A stretch of 64,000 nt of DNA from Anaeromyxobacter dehalogenans 2CP-C (GTDB taxonomy: Bacteria > Myxococcota > Myxococcia > Myxococcales > Anaeromyxobacteraceae). Under the pieces are notes generated by a model that was given only the letters and a program-made list of their open reading frames with translations, was not told the origin of the DNA and did not search any database. Both the position numbers and the translations under genes were made by a program. Of this stretch, positions 56,080-64,000 are shown in pieces. The DNA is taken from the NCBI RefSeq assembly GCF_000013385.1, contig NC_007760.1:992001-1056000 (forward strand), written 5' to 3'. Each line of letters begins with the position of its first letter. The first letter of the stretch is position 1.

Positions 56080-57255
56080 ATGAGCACGAACCGCCGCCGC
56101 CTCGTCATCCTGGTCGCCGACAGCGCCGGCTGCGGCGCGCTCCCCGACGCCGCCGCCTACGGCGACGAGGGCTCCGACACGCTCGGCAACACCAGCCGCG
56201 CCGTGGGCGGCCTCTCGCTGCCGGTGCTGGGCCGGATGGGCCTCGGCCACGTGACCGCGATCCAGGGGGTGCCGCCGGATCCCGCGCCCACCGCGTTCCA
56301 CGGGCGCATGGCGGAGCGCTCGGAGGGAAAGGACACCACCACCGGCCACTGGGAGATGATGGGCGTGGTGCTGCGCGAGGGGCTGCGCACGTTCCCGCGC
56401 GGCTTCCCGCCGGAGATCCTCGAGGCGTTCGTCCGGGAGACCGGCGCGCCGGGCGTCCTCGGGAACACCGTCGCGAGCGGCACGGTGATCATCCAGGAGC
56501 TGGGCGAGGAGCACCAGCGCACCGGCAAGCCCATCGTCTACACCTCGGCCGACTCGGTGTTCCAGGTGGCGGCCCACACCGACACGGTGCCCCTCGAGAC
56601 GCTGTACGCCTGGTGCCGGACCGCGCGGCGCATCCTCGATCCGTGGCGCGTGGCGCGGGTGATCGCGCGCCCGTTCGTGGGGACGCCGGGGAGCTACGCG
56701 CGCACCTACGACCGCAAGGACTTCTCCATGCCGCCGCCGGCGCCCACCGTGCTGGAGCGGCTGGTCGAGGCGGGCGTGCCGGTGGTCGGGGTCGGGAAGA
56801 TCCCGGACATCTTCGACCGCCGCGGCATCACCGAGGAGATCCACACGGCCGGCAACGCCGACGGCCTGGCCCGCACCGCGGCGCTCCTCGACCGGGTGGA
56901 CCGCGGCCTCGTGTTCGTGAACCTGGTGGACTTCGACATGCTCTACGGGCACCGCAACGATCCGGCCGGCTACGCGCGGGCGCTGGAGGAGCTGGACCGC
57001 GGGCTGCCGGCCATCCTCGACCGGCTCGGGCCGGGCGAGCTCCTGGCGCTCACCGCCGACCACGGCTGCGATCCGACCACCCCGTCCACCGATCACTCGC
57101 GCGAGCACGTGCCGCTGATCGTGCACGCGCCCGGGCGCGGCGGCGGCGACCTCGGCACGCGCGCCACCTTCGCCGACCTCGGGGCCACCGTGGCGGAGTA
57201 CTTCGGCGTCCGGTCCGAGGTGGGCACGAGCTTCCTCGCCGAGGTGACGCGTTGA
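56080..57255 (+). CDS. deoB: Phosphopentomutase
   Basis: A 391-residue alkaline-phosphatase-superfamily mutase converting (deoxy)ribose 1-phosphate to the 5-phosphate. Metal-binding segments are VADSAGCGALPDAAAYGDEGSDTLGN, the Thr nucleophile region KDTTTGHWEMMG, VDFDMLYGHR and TADHGCDPTTPSTDHSREHVP. Length is normal. It feeds deoC upstream. Its TGA overlaps the TTG start of the next gene. Confidence 0.96.
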   Translation: MSTNRRRLVILVADSAGCGALPDAAAYGDEGSDTLGNTSRAVGGLSLPVLGRMGLGHVTAIQGVPPDPAPTAFHGRMAERSEGKDTTTGHWEMMGVVLREGLRTFPRGFPPEILEAFVRETGAPGVLGNTVASGTVIIQELGEEHQRTGKPIVYTSADSVFQVAAHTDTVPLETLYAWCRTARRILDPWRVARVIARPFVGTPGSYARTYDRKDFSMPPPAPTVLERLVEAGVPVVGVGKIPDIFDRRGITEEIHTAGNADGLARTAALLDRVDRGLVFVNLVDFDMLYGHRNDPAGYARALEELDRGLPAILDRLGPGELLALTADHGCDPTTPSTDHSREHVPLIVHAPGRGGGDLGTRATFADLGATVAEYFGVRSEVGTSFLAEVTR

Positions 57256-58172
57256 GCGAGGCGGGGGTGGCGGGGGCGGCGGACCGCGCGGCGGCGGTGC
57301 CGGCGGCGGACGCCGGCCGGCTGGAGCGCGCCCGGTGGGCGGCGGGCGAGGTGCTGCGCGCGGCCCGGCTCCTGGCCGACGACGCGGCGCTGCGCCGGGC
57401 GGCGCTCCTGCCCACCGCGCTCACCGCGGCGGGATGCGCGGTGTTCGCCGCGCTCACGGTGGCGGGCGACGCCGCCGACGGCGCGGTCACCGGGCCGGGC
57501 GCGCTCCACGTGTTCACCGTCACCTTCGTCGGGCTCGCCTCGATGCCCCCCACGCTGCTGCAGCGGCAGTGGATGCGCGTCGCGCTGGAGGCGCGCCGCG
57601 CGCTCGGCCTCCCGGCGGGCGAGGATCCCTTCGCCGGCCAGCGCTGGCCACGGATGGTGCTGCGCGAGTGGGTGAAGGCGCTGCGCCAGGCGGTGGTGGT
57701 CTCGGCGGGCCTGTTCCCCGTGGCGATCGTGCTCGCGATGCTGCCGGGGAAGCTCGCCACCGTCGCCATGGGCGCGGCCTGGGCGTTCTACTGGGTGCTG
57801 GTGGACGCGTTCGAGCTGCCGCTGGAGGCGATCCCCGGGCCGCGGCGGGGCGCCGACACCCCCTGGTACGCGCGGGCGCTGCAGCGGCTCGGCGGCGCGC
57901 TGTGGCTGCTCCGGCCGTTCCGCTGGGCGGGCCGGCTGCTCGCGCGCCTGACGCGCCCGTGGGCCGAGGAGGTCCAGTTCACCGAGCGCCACCCCTGGGA
58001 GACGGCCGGCTTCGGGGTCGCGGTGGGCGCGGTGCTGGCGATCCCGGGCGTGGGGTTCTTCTTCCGCTCGATCGCGATCGTGGCCGCGACCGCCCTGGAC
58101 GCGCGGCTCGAGGGCGACGGCGCCGCGGCCGGCGCTCAGGCCCCGCCGTCGCCCGGCTCGTCCGCGACGTAG
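57252..58172 (+). CDS. EI24/CysZ-like integral membrane protein
   Basis: A 306-residue membrane protein. After a cytosolic N-terminus come about four to five helices: ALLPTALTAAGCAVFAALTV, ALHVFTVTFVGLASM, VVVSAGLFPVAIVLAML, LATVAMGAAWAFYWVLV and GFGVAVGAVLAIPGVGFFFRSIAIVAATAL. The last helix pair and the RHPWETAGFGVAVG segment resemble EI24/CysZ-type proteins, but the match is loose and substrate unknown. The TTG start at 57252 overlaps the deoB stop. The last 37 bp overlap the convergent napD gene. Confidence 0.7.
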   Translation: MSEAGVAGAADRAAAVPAADAGRLERARWAAGEVLRAARLLADDAALRRAALLPTALTAAGCAVFAALTVAGDAADGAVTGPGALHVFTVTFVGLASMPPTLLQRQWMRVALEARRALGLPAGEDPFAGQRWPRMVLREWVKALRQAVVVSAGLFPVAIVLAMLPGKLATVAMGAAWAFYWVLVDAFELPLEAIPGPRRGADTPWYARALQRLGGALWLLRPFRWAGRLLARLTRPWAEEVQFTERHPWETAGFGVAVGAVLAIPGVGFFFRSIAIVAATALDARLEGDGAAAGAQAPPSPGSSAT

Positions 58173-58384
58173 GTCGGGTACACGCCCAGCACCTCGTCGT
58201 CCCCGGCGAGCAGCCGGTCCGCGAGCGCCTCGAGCGCCGCGCCGTCGGCGCCCGCGAACACGGCCGCCAGGCGGCGGTCGCCGTCCCCGCCCTCCAGCTC
58301 CAGCGCGGGCTCGGAGAGCAGCCGAACGGCGACCCGGGGCGCCGCCCCCGGCACGGTCTCGATCACCACCCCCGCGACGAGCAT
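58136..58384 (-). CDS. napD: NapD-like maturation chaperone
   Basis: An 82-residue protein of ferredoxin-like pattern: MLVAGVVIETVPGAAPRVAVRL, then LAAVFAGADGAALEALADRLLAGDDEVLGVYPTYV. Short length, the VAGVVIET start, the GVYPTYV end and position directly after napA identify it as the NapD chaperone that binds the Tat signal of NapA during cofactor insertion. The ATG at 58384 follows GGAGGT, 17 bp after the napA stop. It overlaps the convergent membrane protein gene. Confidence 0.82.
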   Translation of the reverse strand: MLVAGVVIETVPGAAPRVAVRLLSEPALELEGGDGDRRLAAVFAGADGAALEALADRLLAGDDEVLGVYPTYVADEPGDGGA

Positions 58385-58401
58385 GTGGACCTCCCTCCGG
58401 C

Positions 58402-60660
58402 TCAGGCCTTGCGGACCGGCTCGATCTTCACCGCGCAGATCTTGAACTCGGGCTGCCTGGACACGGGATCCACCGCGTCGATGGTGAGGCGGTTGCACAT
58501 GCGCTGCGGGTCGTGCATGTGCACGAACACGGTGCCCGGGCGCGCGCCGTCCACCAGCTTCGCCTTGAACGTCTCGGCGCCGCGGCGCGAGCTGACGCGC
58601 ACCTCGTCCCCGGTCCGGATCCCGAGCGGCTTCCCGTCGTCGGGGTGGAGCTCCACCACCGACTCGGCGTTCGCGTGGCGCAGCTCCTTGCAGTTCCGGG
58701 TCATGGTCCCGGTGTGCCAGTGCTCGATGACGCGGCCGGTGGTGAGGACCAGCGGGTACGCGGCGTCGGTCACCTCGGCCGGCGGCTGGTGCGGGCGCAG
58801 CCAGACCACCGCGCGCGCGTCGGGCCGGCCGTAGAAGCGGATCCGGTCGGGCGCGTCGGCCGGGACGAGCGGGTCCTCGCCCTTCACGAAGCGGCGCTTC
58901 GTGCCCGGGTGGCCCTCCGACGGCAGCGGCCAGAGCAGCCCGTGCGACTCGGCCAGGCGGGCCCGCGTCATGCCGGTGAAGTCGTACGCGGTCCCCTTGC
59001 TCAGCGTCAGGATCTCGTCCCAGGCCTCCGCCGGGCGCCTCCAGGGCAGCAGCTCGCCGTGCCCCAGCCGCGCGGCGAGGTCGCAGAGGATGGCGAAGTC
59101 CGGCCGCGCCTCGCCGGCGGGGCGGACCGCCTGCTCGAGCAGCTGGTAGCGCCGCTCGGTGCAGCCGTACACGCCCTCCTTCTCGGCCCACAGCGCGGCC
59201 GGCAGGACCACGTCGGCGAGCTCGGAGGTGCGCGTGGGGTGGAACGCCTCGGTGACCACCAGGAACGCCTTGCGCGCCTCGAGCGCCTTCCGGTACCGGT
59301 CCACGTTCGGCAGCGACTGGGCCGGGTTGGTGGTCATCACGTAGAGCGCCTTCAGGTCGCCCGCCTCCAGCGCCTGGAACAGGTCCATCGTGGCCTTGCC
59401 GTTCTCGGGCTGGATGGTGCCGGGCGGCACGTTCCAGAGCCTCTCCATCTCGGCGCGGTGCTTCTCGTTCGCGATCACGCGCCCGTAGGGCAAGAGGTGC
59501 GAGAGCGCGCCGCCGTCCCGGACGCCGCCGCAGGCGTTCGGCTGCCCGGTGAGCGACAGCGGGGTCGAGCCGGGGAGGCCGATCTTGCCGGTCAGGAGGT
59601 GGAGGTTGTGGACGAGGTTGTTCGCCCACACGCCCCGGGTCCGCTGGTTGAGCCCCATGCACCACATCGACGTGGCGGTGCGCCCCTTCTCGCCGAACCA
59701 GCGCGCGGCCGTGACGATGTCCTCGGCGCGCGCGCCGGACAGCTCCGCCGCGCGAACGGGCGTGTACGGCGCCAGGAAGGCCCGGTAGTCCTCCCAGGCC
59801 CGGTTCACGTCCTTGCCCTCGCCGAACGCGACGTGCGCCTTCAGGAAGGCCTCGTCCACCAGCCCCTCGGCGACGAGCACGTTCGCCATCGCGTTCAGGA
59901 TGGCGAGGTCGGTGCCCGGCGTGAAGGAGAGGTGCAGGTCGGCGATGCGCGCGGTAGGGGTGCGCCGCGGGTCGAGGACGATCACCTTCACGTCCTTGCC
60001 GGTCTGCTTCCGGCGGGCCATCCGCTCGAACAGGATGGGGTGCGCCTCGGCCGCGTTCGACCCGACCAGCAGCATGACGTCGGCGTGGTCGATGTCCTCG
60101 TAGCAGCCCATCGGCTCGTCCTTGCCGAACGTGCTGAGGTAGCCGCCGACCGCCGAGGCCATGCACAGGCGCGGGTTGCCCTCGACGTTGTTCGTGCGCA
60201 GGCCCGCCTTGAACAGCTTGTTCGCCGCGTAGGTCTCCTCGGTGAGCCCCTGGCCGGAGCCGTAGAAGCCCACCGCGCCCGGTCCGTGCGCCTCGACGGC
60301 CTCGCGGAACCGCCGGGCCACGAGGGACATCGCCTCGTCCCAGCTCGCGCGCACCAGCTTGCCGCCCTTGCGCACCAGCGGGTGCAGGCAGCGATCCGGC
60401 GCCGACATGATCTGCGGCAGCAGGAAGCCCTTCAGGCAGAGCAGGCCGCGGTTGTGGTTGTCCCGGTCGCCCTTGACGGCGAACACCTTGCCGTCGCGGA
60501 CGCCGACGTACAGGCCGCAGCCGGTGCCGCAGTAGCGGCAGACCGACTTCACCCAGCGCTCACCGCCCTCGGCGGCGAGCGCGTCCACGGGGAGCCCGAG
60601 CCCGGCCAGGGCGGAGGCGGCGGCGGAGGCCTTCAGGAAGTCACGGCGCGTGAGAGGCAT
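58402..60660 (-). CDS. napA: Periplasmic nitrate reductase catalytic subunit
   Basis: A 752-residue molybdopterin enzyme. A Tat signal (RRDFLKASAAASALAG) precedes the 4Fe-4S motif CRYCGTGCGLYV with the fourth Cys in GLLCLKG. The Mo-bis-MGD ligand is Cys166 in NPRLCMASAVGGY. Later motifs include WCMGLNQRTRG, TGQPNACGGVRDGG and the C-terminal cofactor domain (GRVIEHWHTGTMTR). It reduces nitrate to nitrite in the periplasm. It lies after the tetrahaem cytochrome gene and before napD; napB and napC are missing, so electrons must come from another cytochrome. Confidence 0.95.
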   Translation of the reverse strand: MPLTRRDFLKASAAASALAGLGLPVDALAAEGGERWVKSVCRYCGTGCGLYVGVRDGKVFAVKGDRDNHNRGLLCLKGFLLPQIMSAPDRCLHPLVRKGGKLVRASWDEAMSLVARRFREAVEAHGPGAVGFYGSGQGLTEETYAANKLFKAGLRTNNVEGNPRLCMASAVGGYLSTFGKDEPMGCYEDIDHADVMLLVGSNAAEAHPILFERMARRKQTGKDVKVIVLDPRRTPTARIADLHLSFTPGTDLAILNAMANVLVAEGLVDEAFLKAHVAFGEGKDVNRAWEDYRAFLAPYTPVRAAELSGARAEDIVTAARWFGEKGRTATSMWCMGLNQRTRGVWANNLVHNLHLLTGKIGLPGSTPLSLTGQPNACGGVRDGGALSHLLPYGRVIANEKHRAEMERLWNVPPGTIQPENGKATMDLFQALEAGDLKALYVMTTNPAQSLPNVDRYRKALEARKAFLVVTEAFHPTRTSELADVVLPAALWAEKEGVYGCTERRYQLLEQAVRPAGEARPDFAILCDLAARLGHGELLPWRRPAEAWDEILTLSKGTAYDFTGMTRARLAESHGLLWPLPSEGHPGTKRRFVKGEDPLVPADAPDRIRFYGRPDARAVVWLRPHQPPAEVTDAAYPLVLTTGRVIEHWHTGTMTRNCKELRHANAESVVELHPDDGKPLGIRTGDEVRVSSRRGAETFKAKLVDGARPGTVFVHMHDPQRMCNRLTIDAVDPVSRQPEFKICAVKIEPVRKA

Positions 60661-60684
60661 GGTGTTCTCCTCGGGGTGCGATGC

Positions 60685-61077
60685 TCACCTGGAATGCGGG
60701 GTCTCGCCCGTTGCGGTGAGCGCGTGCGGCTCGTGGCAGGAGAAGCAGCCGCGCGGCCCCGCGCGCGCCGCGGCGGGCGAGGCGGCCTCGGCCGCGTGGC
60801 AGCCCGCGCAGCGCGCGCCGGCGACGGCGCGGGTGAAGTCCTTCCCGGTCGAGCCGTGGCAGACGACGCACTTGACCAGCGCGGTGCCGTGCGGCGACCC
60901 CTCCCACGCCCGGACCACCGCGGGCGTGCGGGTGGCGTGGCACTCGGCGCAGTCCTGCACCGCGAGCTGCGCGGCGACGTCGGGGTGGCGCGGCGGCGCC
61001 TTGGCGCGGGCGGGGGCGCCCGGCGCCGCGGCGGCCAGCGCCGGGGCGAGGAGGGAAGCGAGCAGGAGCGTGCGCAT
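60685..61077 (-). CDS. Small periplasmic tetrahaem cytochrome c
   Basis: A 130-residue exported cytochrome: signal peptide (LLLASLLAPALAAAAPG) and four CxxCH haem sites (CAECH, CVVCH, CAGCH, CFSCH). Flanking His (PRHPD, GSPHG, EPHAL) could be distal ligands. It is encoded between nrfA and napA, the place where napB or napC would be expected, and probably passes electrons to NapA or NrfA. This is inference from position. Confidence 0.85.
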   Translation of the reverse strand: MRTLLLASLLAPALAAAAPGAPARAKAPPRHPDVAAQLAVQDCAECHATRTPAVVRAWEGSPHGTALVKCVVCHGSTGKDFTRAVAGARCAGCHAAEAASPAAARAGPRGCFSCHEPHALTATGETPHSR

Positions 61078-61179
61078 TCTCGACTCCTTCGGAGCGACGG
61101 GTGGGACGTCGTGGTCCCCCGCGCGCCGGCCGCCCCGGGGGAGTGGGGGACGGGGCGGCCGGGCGCGGGGACCGGGCTG

Positions 61180-62652
61180 CTACTTCAGGACCGCGGGGAC
61201 CACCGCCGGGGTGGCGGGCGCCGCGGGGGCGGGCGCGGTGGAGACGTTCACCACCGCCACGGTCGGCTTGAACGACGGATCGCGCAGCGCGAGCTGACCC
61301 TGGCGCGAGGCGTCGATGGACTCGAACAGCACGCGGGCGGACTCCTGCGGCGCGTGGAAGCCGGTGGAGTTCTCGGCCTCGACGAAGTCGAACAGGAACT
61401 GGGCGCGGCGCTGCAGGTAGCGGGCGGCGACGAGCTGGTCGTCGGTCTTGCCCGCCTCGCGCGCGGCCTTGATCTCGCCGATGAGCGCGACGAGGGCGTC
61501 GAAGGCCTGCTCGCGGAGCTGCATGTGCTTGTCCTGGATCGCCTCCACGCGCCCCTTCAGCTCCGCCTCCGGCCACTTGTGGCAGCCCTGGCAGGCGCGG
61601 TTCAGGTTCAGCACCGGGCTGCGGACCTGGTGATCCGAGACCTTGGTGCCGCCCACCCGCATGTACGGCATGTGGCAGTCGGCGCAGGCCACGCCGGAGC
61701 GGGCGTGGATGCCCTGGTTCCACATCTCGAACTCGGGGTGCTGGGCCTTGAGCGCGGGCGCGCCGCTCTCCTTGTGCACCCAGTCCTTGAACCCGACCTC
61801 GTCGTAGTACGAGACGATCTCGTCGGCCTTGAGGCCCTTCGACCAGGGGAAGGTCAGCCGCTTCTCCGGCCCCTTGAAGTAGTACTCGACGTGGCACTGG
61901 CCGCAGACGTACGCGCGCATCTCCTGCCGCGTGGCCATGGTGTTCGGGTCGTAGTCCTTCACGCCCAGCGACGCCTTGTACGCGCGGATGCCTTCGAGGA
62001 ACCCGGGGCGCGTGACGCGCAGGTCCATGGAGGCCGGGTCGTGGCAGTCGATGCAGGACACCGGGTGCTTGAAGTGCTGCTTCGCCTCGGAGTACGGCAT
62101 CTTGTTGAGCGCCTCGAAGCCCTTGAAGATGTCGCCGTTCCCGAGCTTCTTCATGGGCACGTACACCGACGCGTGGCACTGGCCGCAGGTGCCGGGCTGC
62201 TTCGCGACCACCTGGCGCTGCGTGAAGAACTGGTCGTCGAGCATGTACGCGTGGCCGCGCTCCTCGCGGAAGTCGGCGGCGAACGCGTAGCCGGCCCACA
62301 TGGTCTTGAGGCGCGGGTCGGCGTCGGTCTTGGACTGGGCGGTGACGCTGCGCGGATCGCCGTCGCTCGGCGTGCGCGGCATCGCCTCGGACCCGCCGTG
62401 CTTGGTCCGCACCATGTCGGCGGTCCGCTTGTAGAGGTCGTACTCGACCGGGAAGTTCTTCCCCCAGATTGCGGGGTCCTCGGTCTCGTCGGTGAGCTCC
62501 ACGACGCGCACCACCGGGTTGCGCGCCTCGGCCTTCTTCTGGGCGACGTCCACCAGGACCACGGCGGCGAGGACGGCGGCGAGCGCGAACACGGCGGCGA
62601 TCGCGCCGACGACGAGCGCGCGCTTCCTCGGGGACTGGGTCTCGACGGTCAT
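61180..62652 (-). CDS. nrfA: Ammonia-forming cytochrome c nitrite reductase
   Basis: A 490-residue pentahaem enzyme reducing nitrite to ammonium. It has an N-terminal membrane or signal helix (ALVVGAIAAVFALAAVLAAVVLV) and five haem sites: CGQCH, CIDCH, CGQCH, CADCH, CQGCH. The first, catalytic haem site is CxxCH rather than the CxxCK of E. coli, placing it in the known CxxCH group of NrfA, which includes Anaeromyxobacter as I recall. Active-site His is expected in GIHARSG and KVSDHQVRSPV. A Pro/Ala-rich tail ends it. nrfH lies 37 bp upstream. Confidence 0.95.
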   Translation of the reverse strand: MTVETQSPRKRALVVGAIAAVFALAAVLAAVVLVDVAQKKAEARNPVVRVVELTDETEDPAIWGKNFPVEYDLYKRTADMVRTKHGGSEAMPRTPSDGDPRSVTAQSKTDADPRLKTMWAGYAFAADFREERGHAYMLDDQFFTQRQVVAKQPGTCGQCHASVYVPMKKLGNGDIFKGFEALNKMPYSEAKQHFKHPVSCIDCHDPASMDLRVTRPGFLEGIRAYKASLGVKDYDPNTMATRQEMRAYVCGQCHVEYYFKGPEKRLTFPWSKGLKADEIVSYYDEVGFKDWVHKESGAPALKAQHPEFEMWNQGIHARSGVACADCHMPYMRVGGTKVSDHQVRSPVLNLNRACQGCHKWPEAELKGRVEAIQDKHMQLREQAFDALVALIGEIKAAREAGKTDDQLVAARYLQRRAQFLFDFVEAENSTGFHAPQESARVLFESIDASRQGQLALRDPSFKPTVAVVNVSTAPAPAAPATPAVVPAVLK

Positions 62653-62689
62653 TGCAGGTTCTCCTTGGAGTGCGGCGTGAGGCGGTGGA

Positions 62690-63145
62690 TCAGCGGAGGT
62701 GTCCGACGGAGGCGTGGCAGCGGATGCACGAGACGCCGTCCCGGCCGCCGGTCATGGCATCGACGATCTGGGCGTGGCAGTGGCGGCACTGGCCCTCGAT
62801 CACCGCGGTGCTCTCGGCGCGCGCGCGGATGACGTCCGGGAAGCCGCCGACGGTGAACGCCATCGAGTGGTGCCAGCCGTTCTCCGCCTTGACCGCGTAC
62901 TTCGAGACGGTCGCGGCGGGCGTGTGGCAGTCGTTGCAGGTGGCCACCGCGTGGTGGGCCGAGGCCTGCCAGCCGGCGTAGTGGCCGCTCATCACGTGGC
63001 AGTTGGAGCAGGTGGCGGGGTCGTTGCCGAGGTACGACGTGCCCTTCGCGTAGGCGAAGGCGTATCCGCCCACGCCGACCGCGGCGCCGGCGGCGGCCGC
63101 GAGGAGGACGACCGGCAGGGAGAGGAGGGAGCTTCCTTTGCGCAT
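62690..63145 (-). CDS. nrfH: NrfH/NapC-family tetrahaem quinol dehydrogenase
   Basis: A 151-residue membrane-anchored cytochrome: one N-terminal helix (LLSLPVVLLAAAAGAAVGVGGYAF) and four CxxCH sites (CSNCHVM, CNDCH, CRHCH, CIRCH). The CxxCHxM first haem is typical of NrfH, where the Met ligates haem 1. It oxidises menaquinol and feeds NrfA; with napC missing it may also supply NapA through the tetrahaem protein. First gene of the nrfHA-cyt-napAD operon. Confidence 0.95.
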   Translation of the reverse strand: MRKGSSLLSLPVVLLAAAAGAAVGVGGYAFAYAKGTSYLGNDPATCSNCHVMSGHYAGWQASAHHAVATCNDCHTPAATVSKYAVKAENGWHHSMAFTVGGFPDVIRARAESTAVIEGQCRHCHAQIVDAMTGGRDGVSCIRCHASVGHLR

Positions 63146-63972
63146 GGAGGGGAGCCTCGCGTTCGGGGACGGGCCTGCCTCTTCGCAAGCGCCTTGCCAC
63201 CACGGCGGGAGGGCTCGCCGGCACGCAAGGCCGCGTGCTCACTGCGTTCGACCCCCCCGGCGGCGGGATGCCGCGCCCCGCCCGGTCGGATGAGGCGCGC
63301 CGGATCCTCGGATGCGCGCGTCCGATCCGGCGCCGCGCGGCGATCAAGTCCGCTCGGGGTGAAGGCGGTCCGCTGGCGAGGCGGGAGATTGCAAACCGGA
63401 TCAATTTCCGCGCGGTGCTCCGACCGGCGCGCACCCGGGCGCCGCGCGGCCGGCTCGAGCCGGGGTTCCCCCTGCCCCCGCGCGAGGAGGTCGCGCGCGC
63501 CGCTGGGCGCCAGGCGCCTCGGCGCGTTCACCCAGGGTGATTATGGCCCGAGGCTCCGTTGGGTCGTCAATGAGAGCTTTCTCATCGTGATCTCGTGGAG
63601 CGCCGGCCGCGCGGTCGCCGGCGGCCGCCACGTCCGGGCACGCGTCGCTCGCGCCCGGATCGTGCCAGGCCAGATCAAGGGGCACGACCCAACTCCGCGA
63701 GACCCGGGCGGTTTGGGCGGCGGAGTCGCATGCACGAGCGGTGAAGCAGGACGGCCTCCGGCGCGCGCCCGGCGCCGCTCCCATGGTGCAATCCCGAGCA
63801 CCATCCGCACTACCGCGGTTCAATGATTGATCAATGTGTCCCCGCTGTTCGGGATGGTCGCCCGCCGGGCCCTGGATAGCTTCGACCGAGACCACGCACG
63901 GACGGAGCGAGGGTGGCCGACGGCGGCGTGGCACGGACGGTGTGCGGCACCGAGGGTGCACGGGAGGACACG
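63146..63972. other. 827-bp regulatory gap between nrfH and the next gene
   Basis: I see no convincing gene. The two minus-strand frames here lack protein-like composition and ribosome sites. The stretch is AT-richer in patches (63385-63410, 63540-63595, 63820-63850). It contains a 6-4-6 dyad at 63570-63585 and a perfect ten-base palindrome ATTGATCAAT at 63826-63835. It should hold the nrf/nap promoter (minus) and the promoter of the gene starting near 63976. Confidence 0.4.
63570..63585. promoter_or_regulatory. Dyad ATGAGA-N4-TCTCAT
   Basis: A perfect inverted repeat with a four-base spacer (GCTT), the geometry of CRP/FNR-family sites, though the half-site is not the FNR TTGAT. It lies about 425 bp before nrfH and 390 bp before the next gene, too far for a simple promoter-proximal site. 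Role unproven. Confidence 0.4.
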
Positions 63973-64000
63973 GTGATGACGACGAGGATGCTTCGGCACT
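63973..64000 (+). CDS. Start of a gene cut by the window end
   Basis: A GGGAGG ribosome site at 63962-63967 is followed by GTG at 63973 and ATG at 63976 in the same frame; the visible codons read (V)MTTRMLRH. Spacing suits either start, the ATG slightly better. Nothing can be said of the product. Confidence 0.45.

Noticed and set aside
58513-62832. 1439-codon plus-strand open frame over the nap/nrf operon
   Set aside because: Antisense to napA, the tetrahaem cytochrome and nrfA, all with clear cofactor motifs. No domain is recognisable in it.
63826-63835. ATTGATCAAT palindrome as an FNR box
   Set aside because: An FNR box needs TTGAT and ATCAA separated by four bases; here the half-sites overlap, so spacing does not fit.
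63401-63961. Minus-strand open frame of 186 codons upstream of nrfH
   Set aside because: No ribosome site, no hydrophobic or domain pattern, and composition like non-coding shadow.

Overview
The window is very GC-rich chromosomal DNA with dense, mostly operon-packed genes. The gene set points to Myxococcota, most likely an Anaeromyxobacter: periplasmic nitrate reductase plus pentahaem nitrite reductase on one transcript, many TPR and receiver-domain proteins, Cys-rich lipoproteins of myxobacterial type, small delta-proteobacterial conserved proteins, and many GTG starts. This assignment rests on gene content and my knowledge of the families, not on a search.

Layout. 1-4.9 kb: a TonB-type C-terminus (cut by the window edge), an orphan MacB/FtsX permease, two overlapping HtrA-like protease genes, a LuxR-type regulator and a flavin-binding PPOX protein. 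5.3-6.4 kb: an HNH nuclease carrying an in-frame palindromic repeat. 6.4-9.2 kb: a three-gene ycaO-tfuA-SUI1 operon. 9.2-13.6 kb: M20 peptidase, glycogen phosphorylase, alkyltransferase-like protein. 13.7-17.9 kb: Cys-rich lipoprotein, lemA and two TPM proteins, CPA1 antiporter. 18-21.5 kb: radical SAM/SPASM gene divergent from an XRE-cupin regulator, then a MshEN-REC-TPR protein. 21.7-25.3 kb: a tightly coupled glycosyltransferase, nucleotidyltransferase, methyltransferase and glycoside hydrolase cassette, in which the hydrolase appears circularly permuted. 25.3-32.7 kb: a basic-tailed protein, OmpA-like protein, NfeD/SPFH pair, DUF4142, MerR-TPR protein and a LigD-like protein with a dead ligase module. 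33-39.2 kb: MscS channel, tRNA-Ala(CGC), a membrane TPR protein, and an exosortase E/protease with its adjacent VPELD-tailed target. 39.2-47.3 kb: the complete kdpFABCDE potassium operon with two extra tiny upstream ORFs and in-phase direct repeats. 47.5-50.7 kb: HpnI-like glycosyltransferase and a duplicated Met-rich lipoprotein. 50.8-53.9 kb: haem O synthase, ABC exporter and DUF420 operon. 54-58.2 kb: FYDLN zinc ribbon, ttcA, deoC, deoB and a membrane protein. 58.1-63.1 kb: nrfH-nrfA-tetrahaem cytochrome-napA-napD. An 800-bp gene-free stretch and the first codons of a new gene end the window.

Functional themes are anaerobic nitrogen oxide respiration (nitrate to nitrite to ammonium), high-affinity potassium uptake, cell-envelope maintenance, and several poorly understood cassettes. 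The best candidates for undescribed biology are the ycaO-tfuA-SUI1 operon and the four-gene sugar cassette with the permuted hydrolase. No CRISPR array, integrase or complete insertion sequence was seen.
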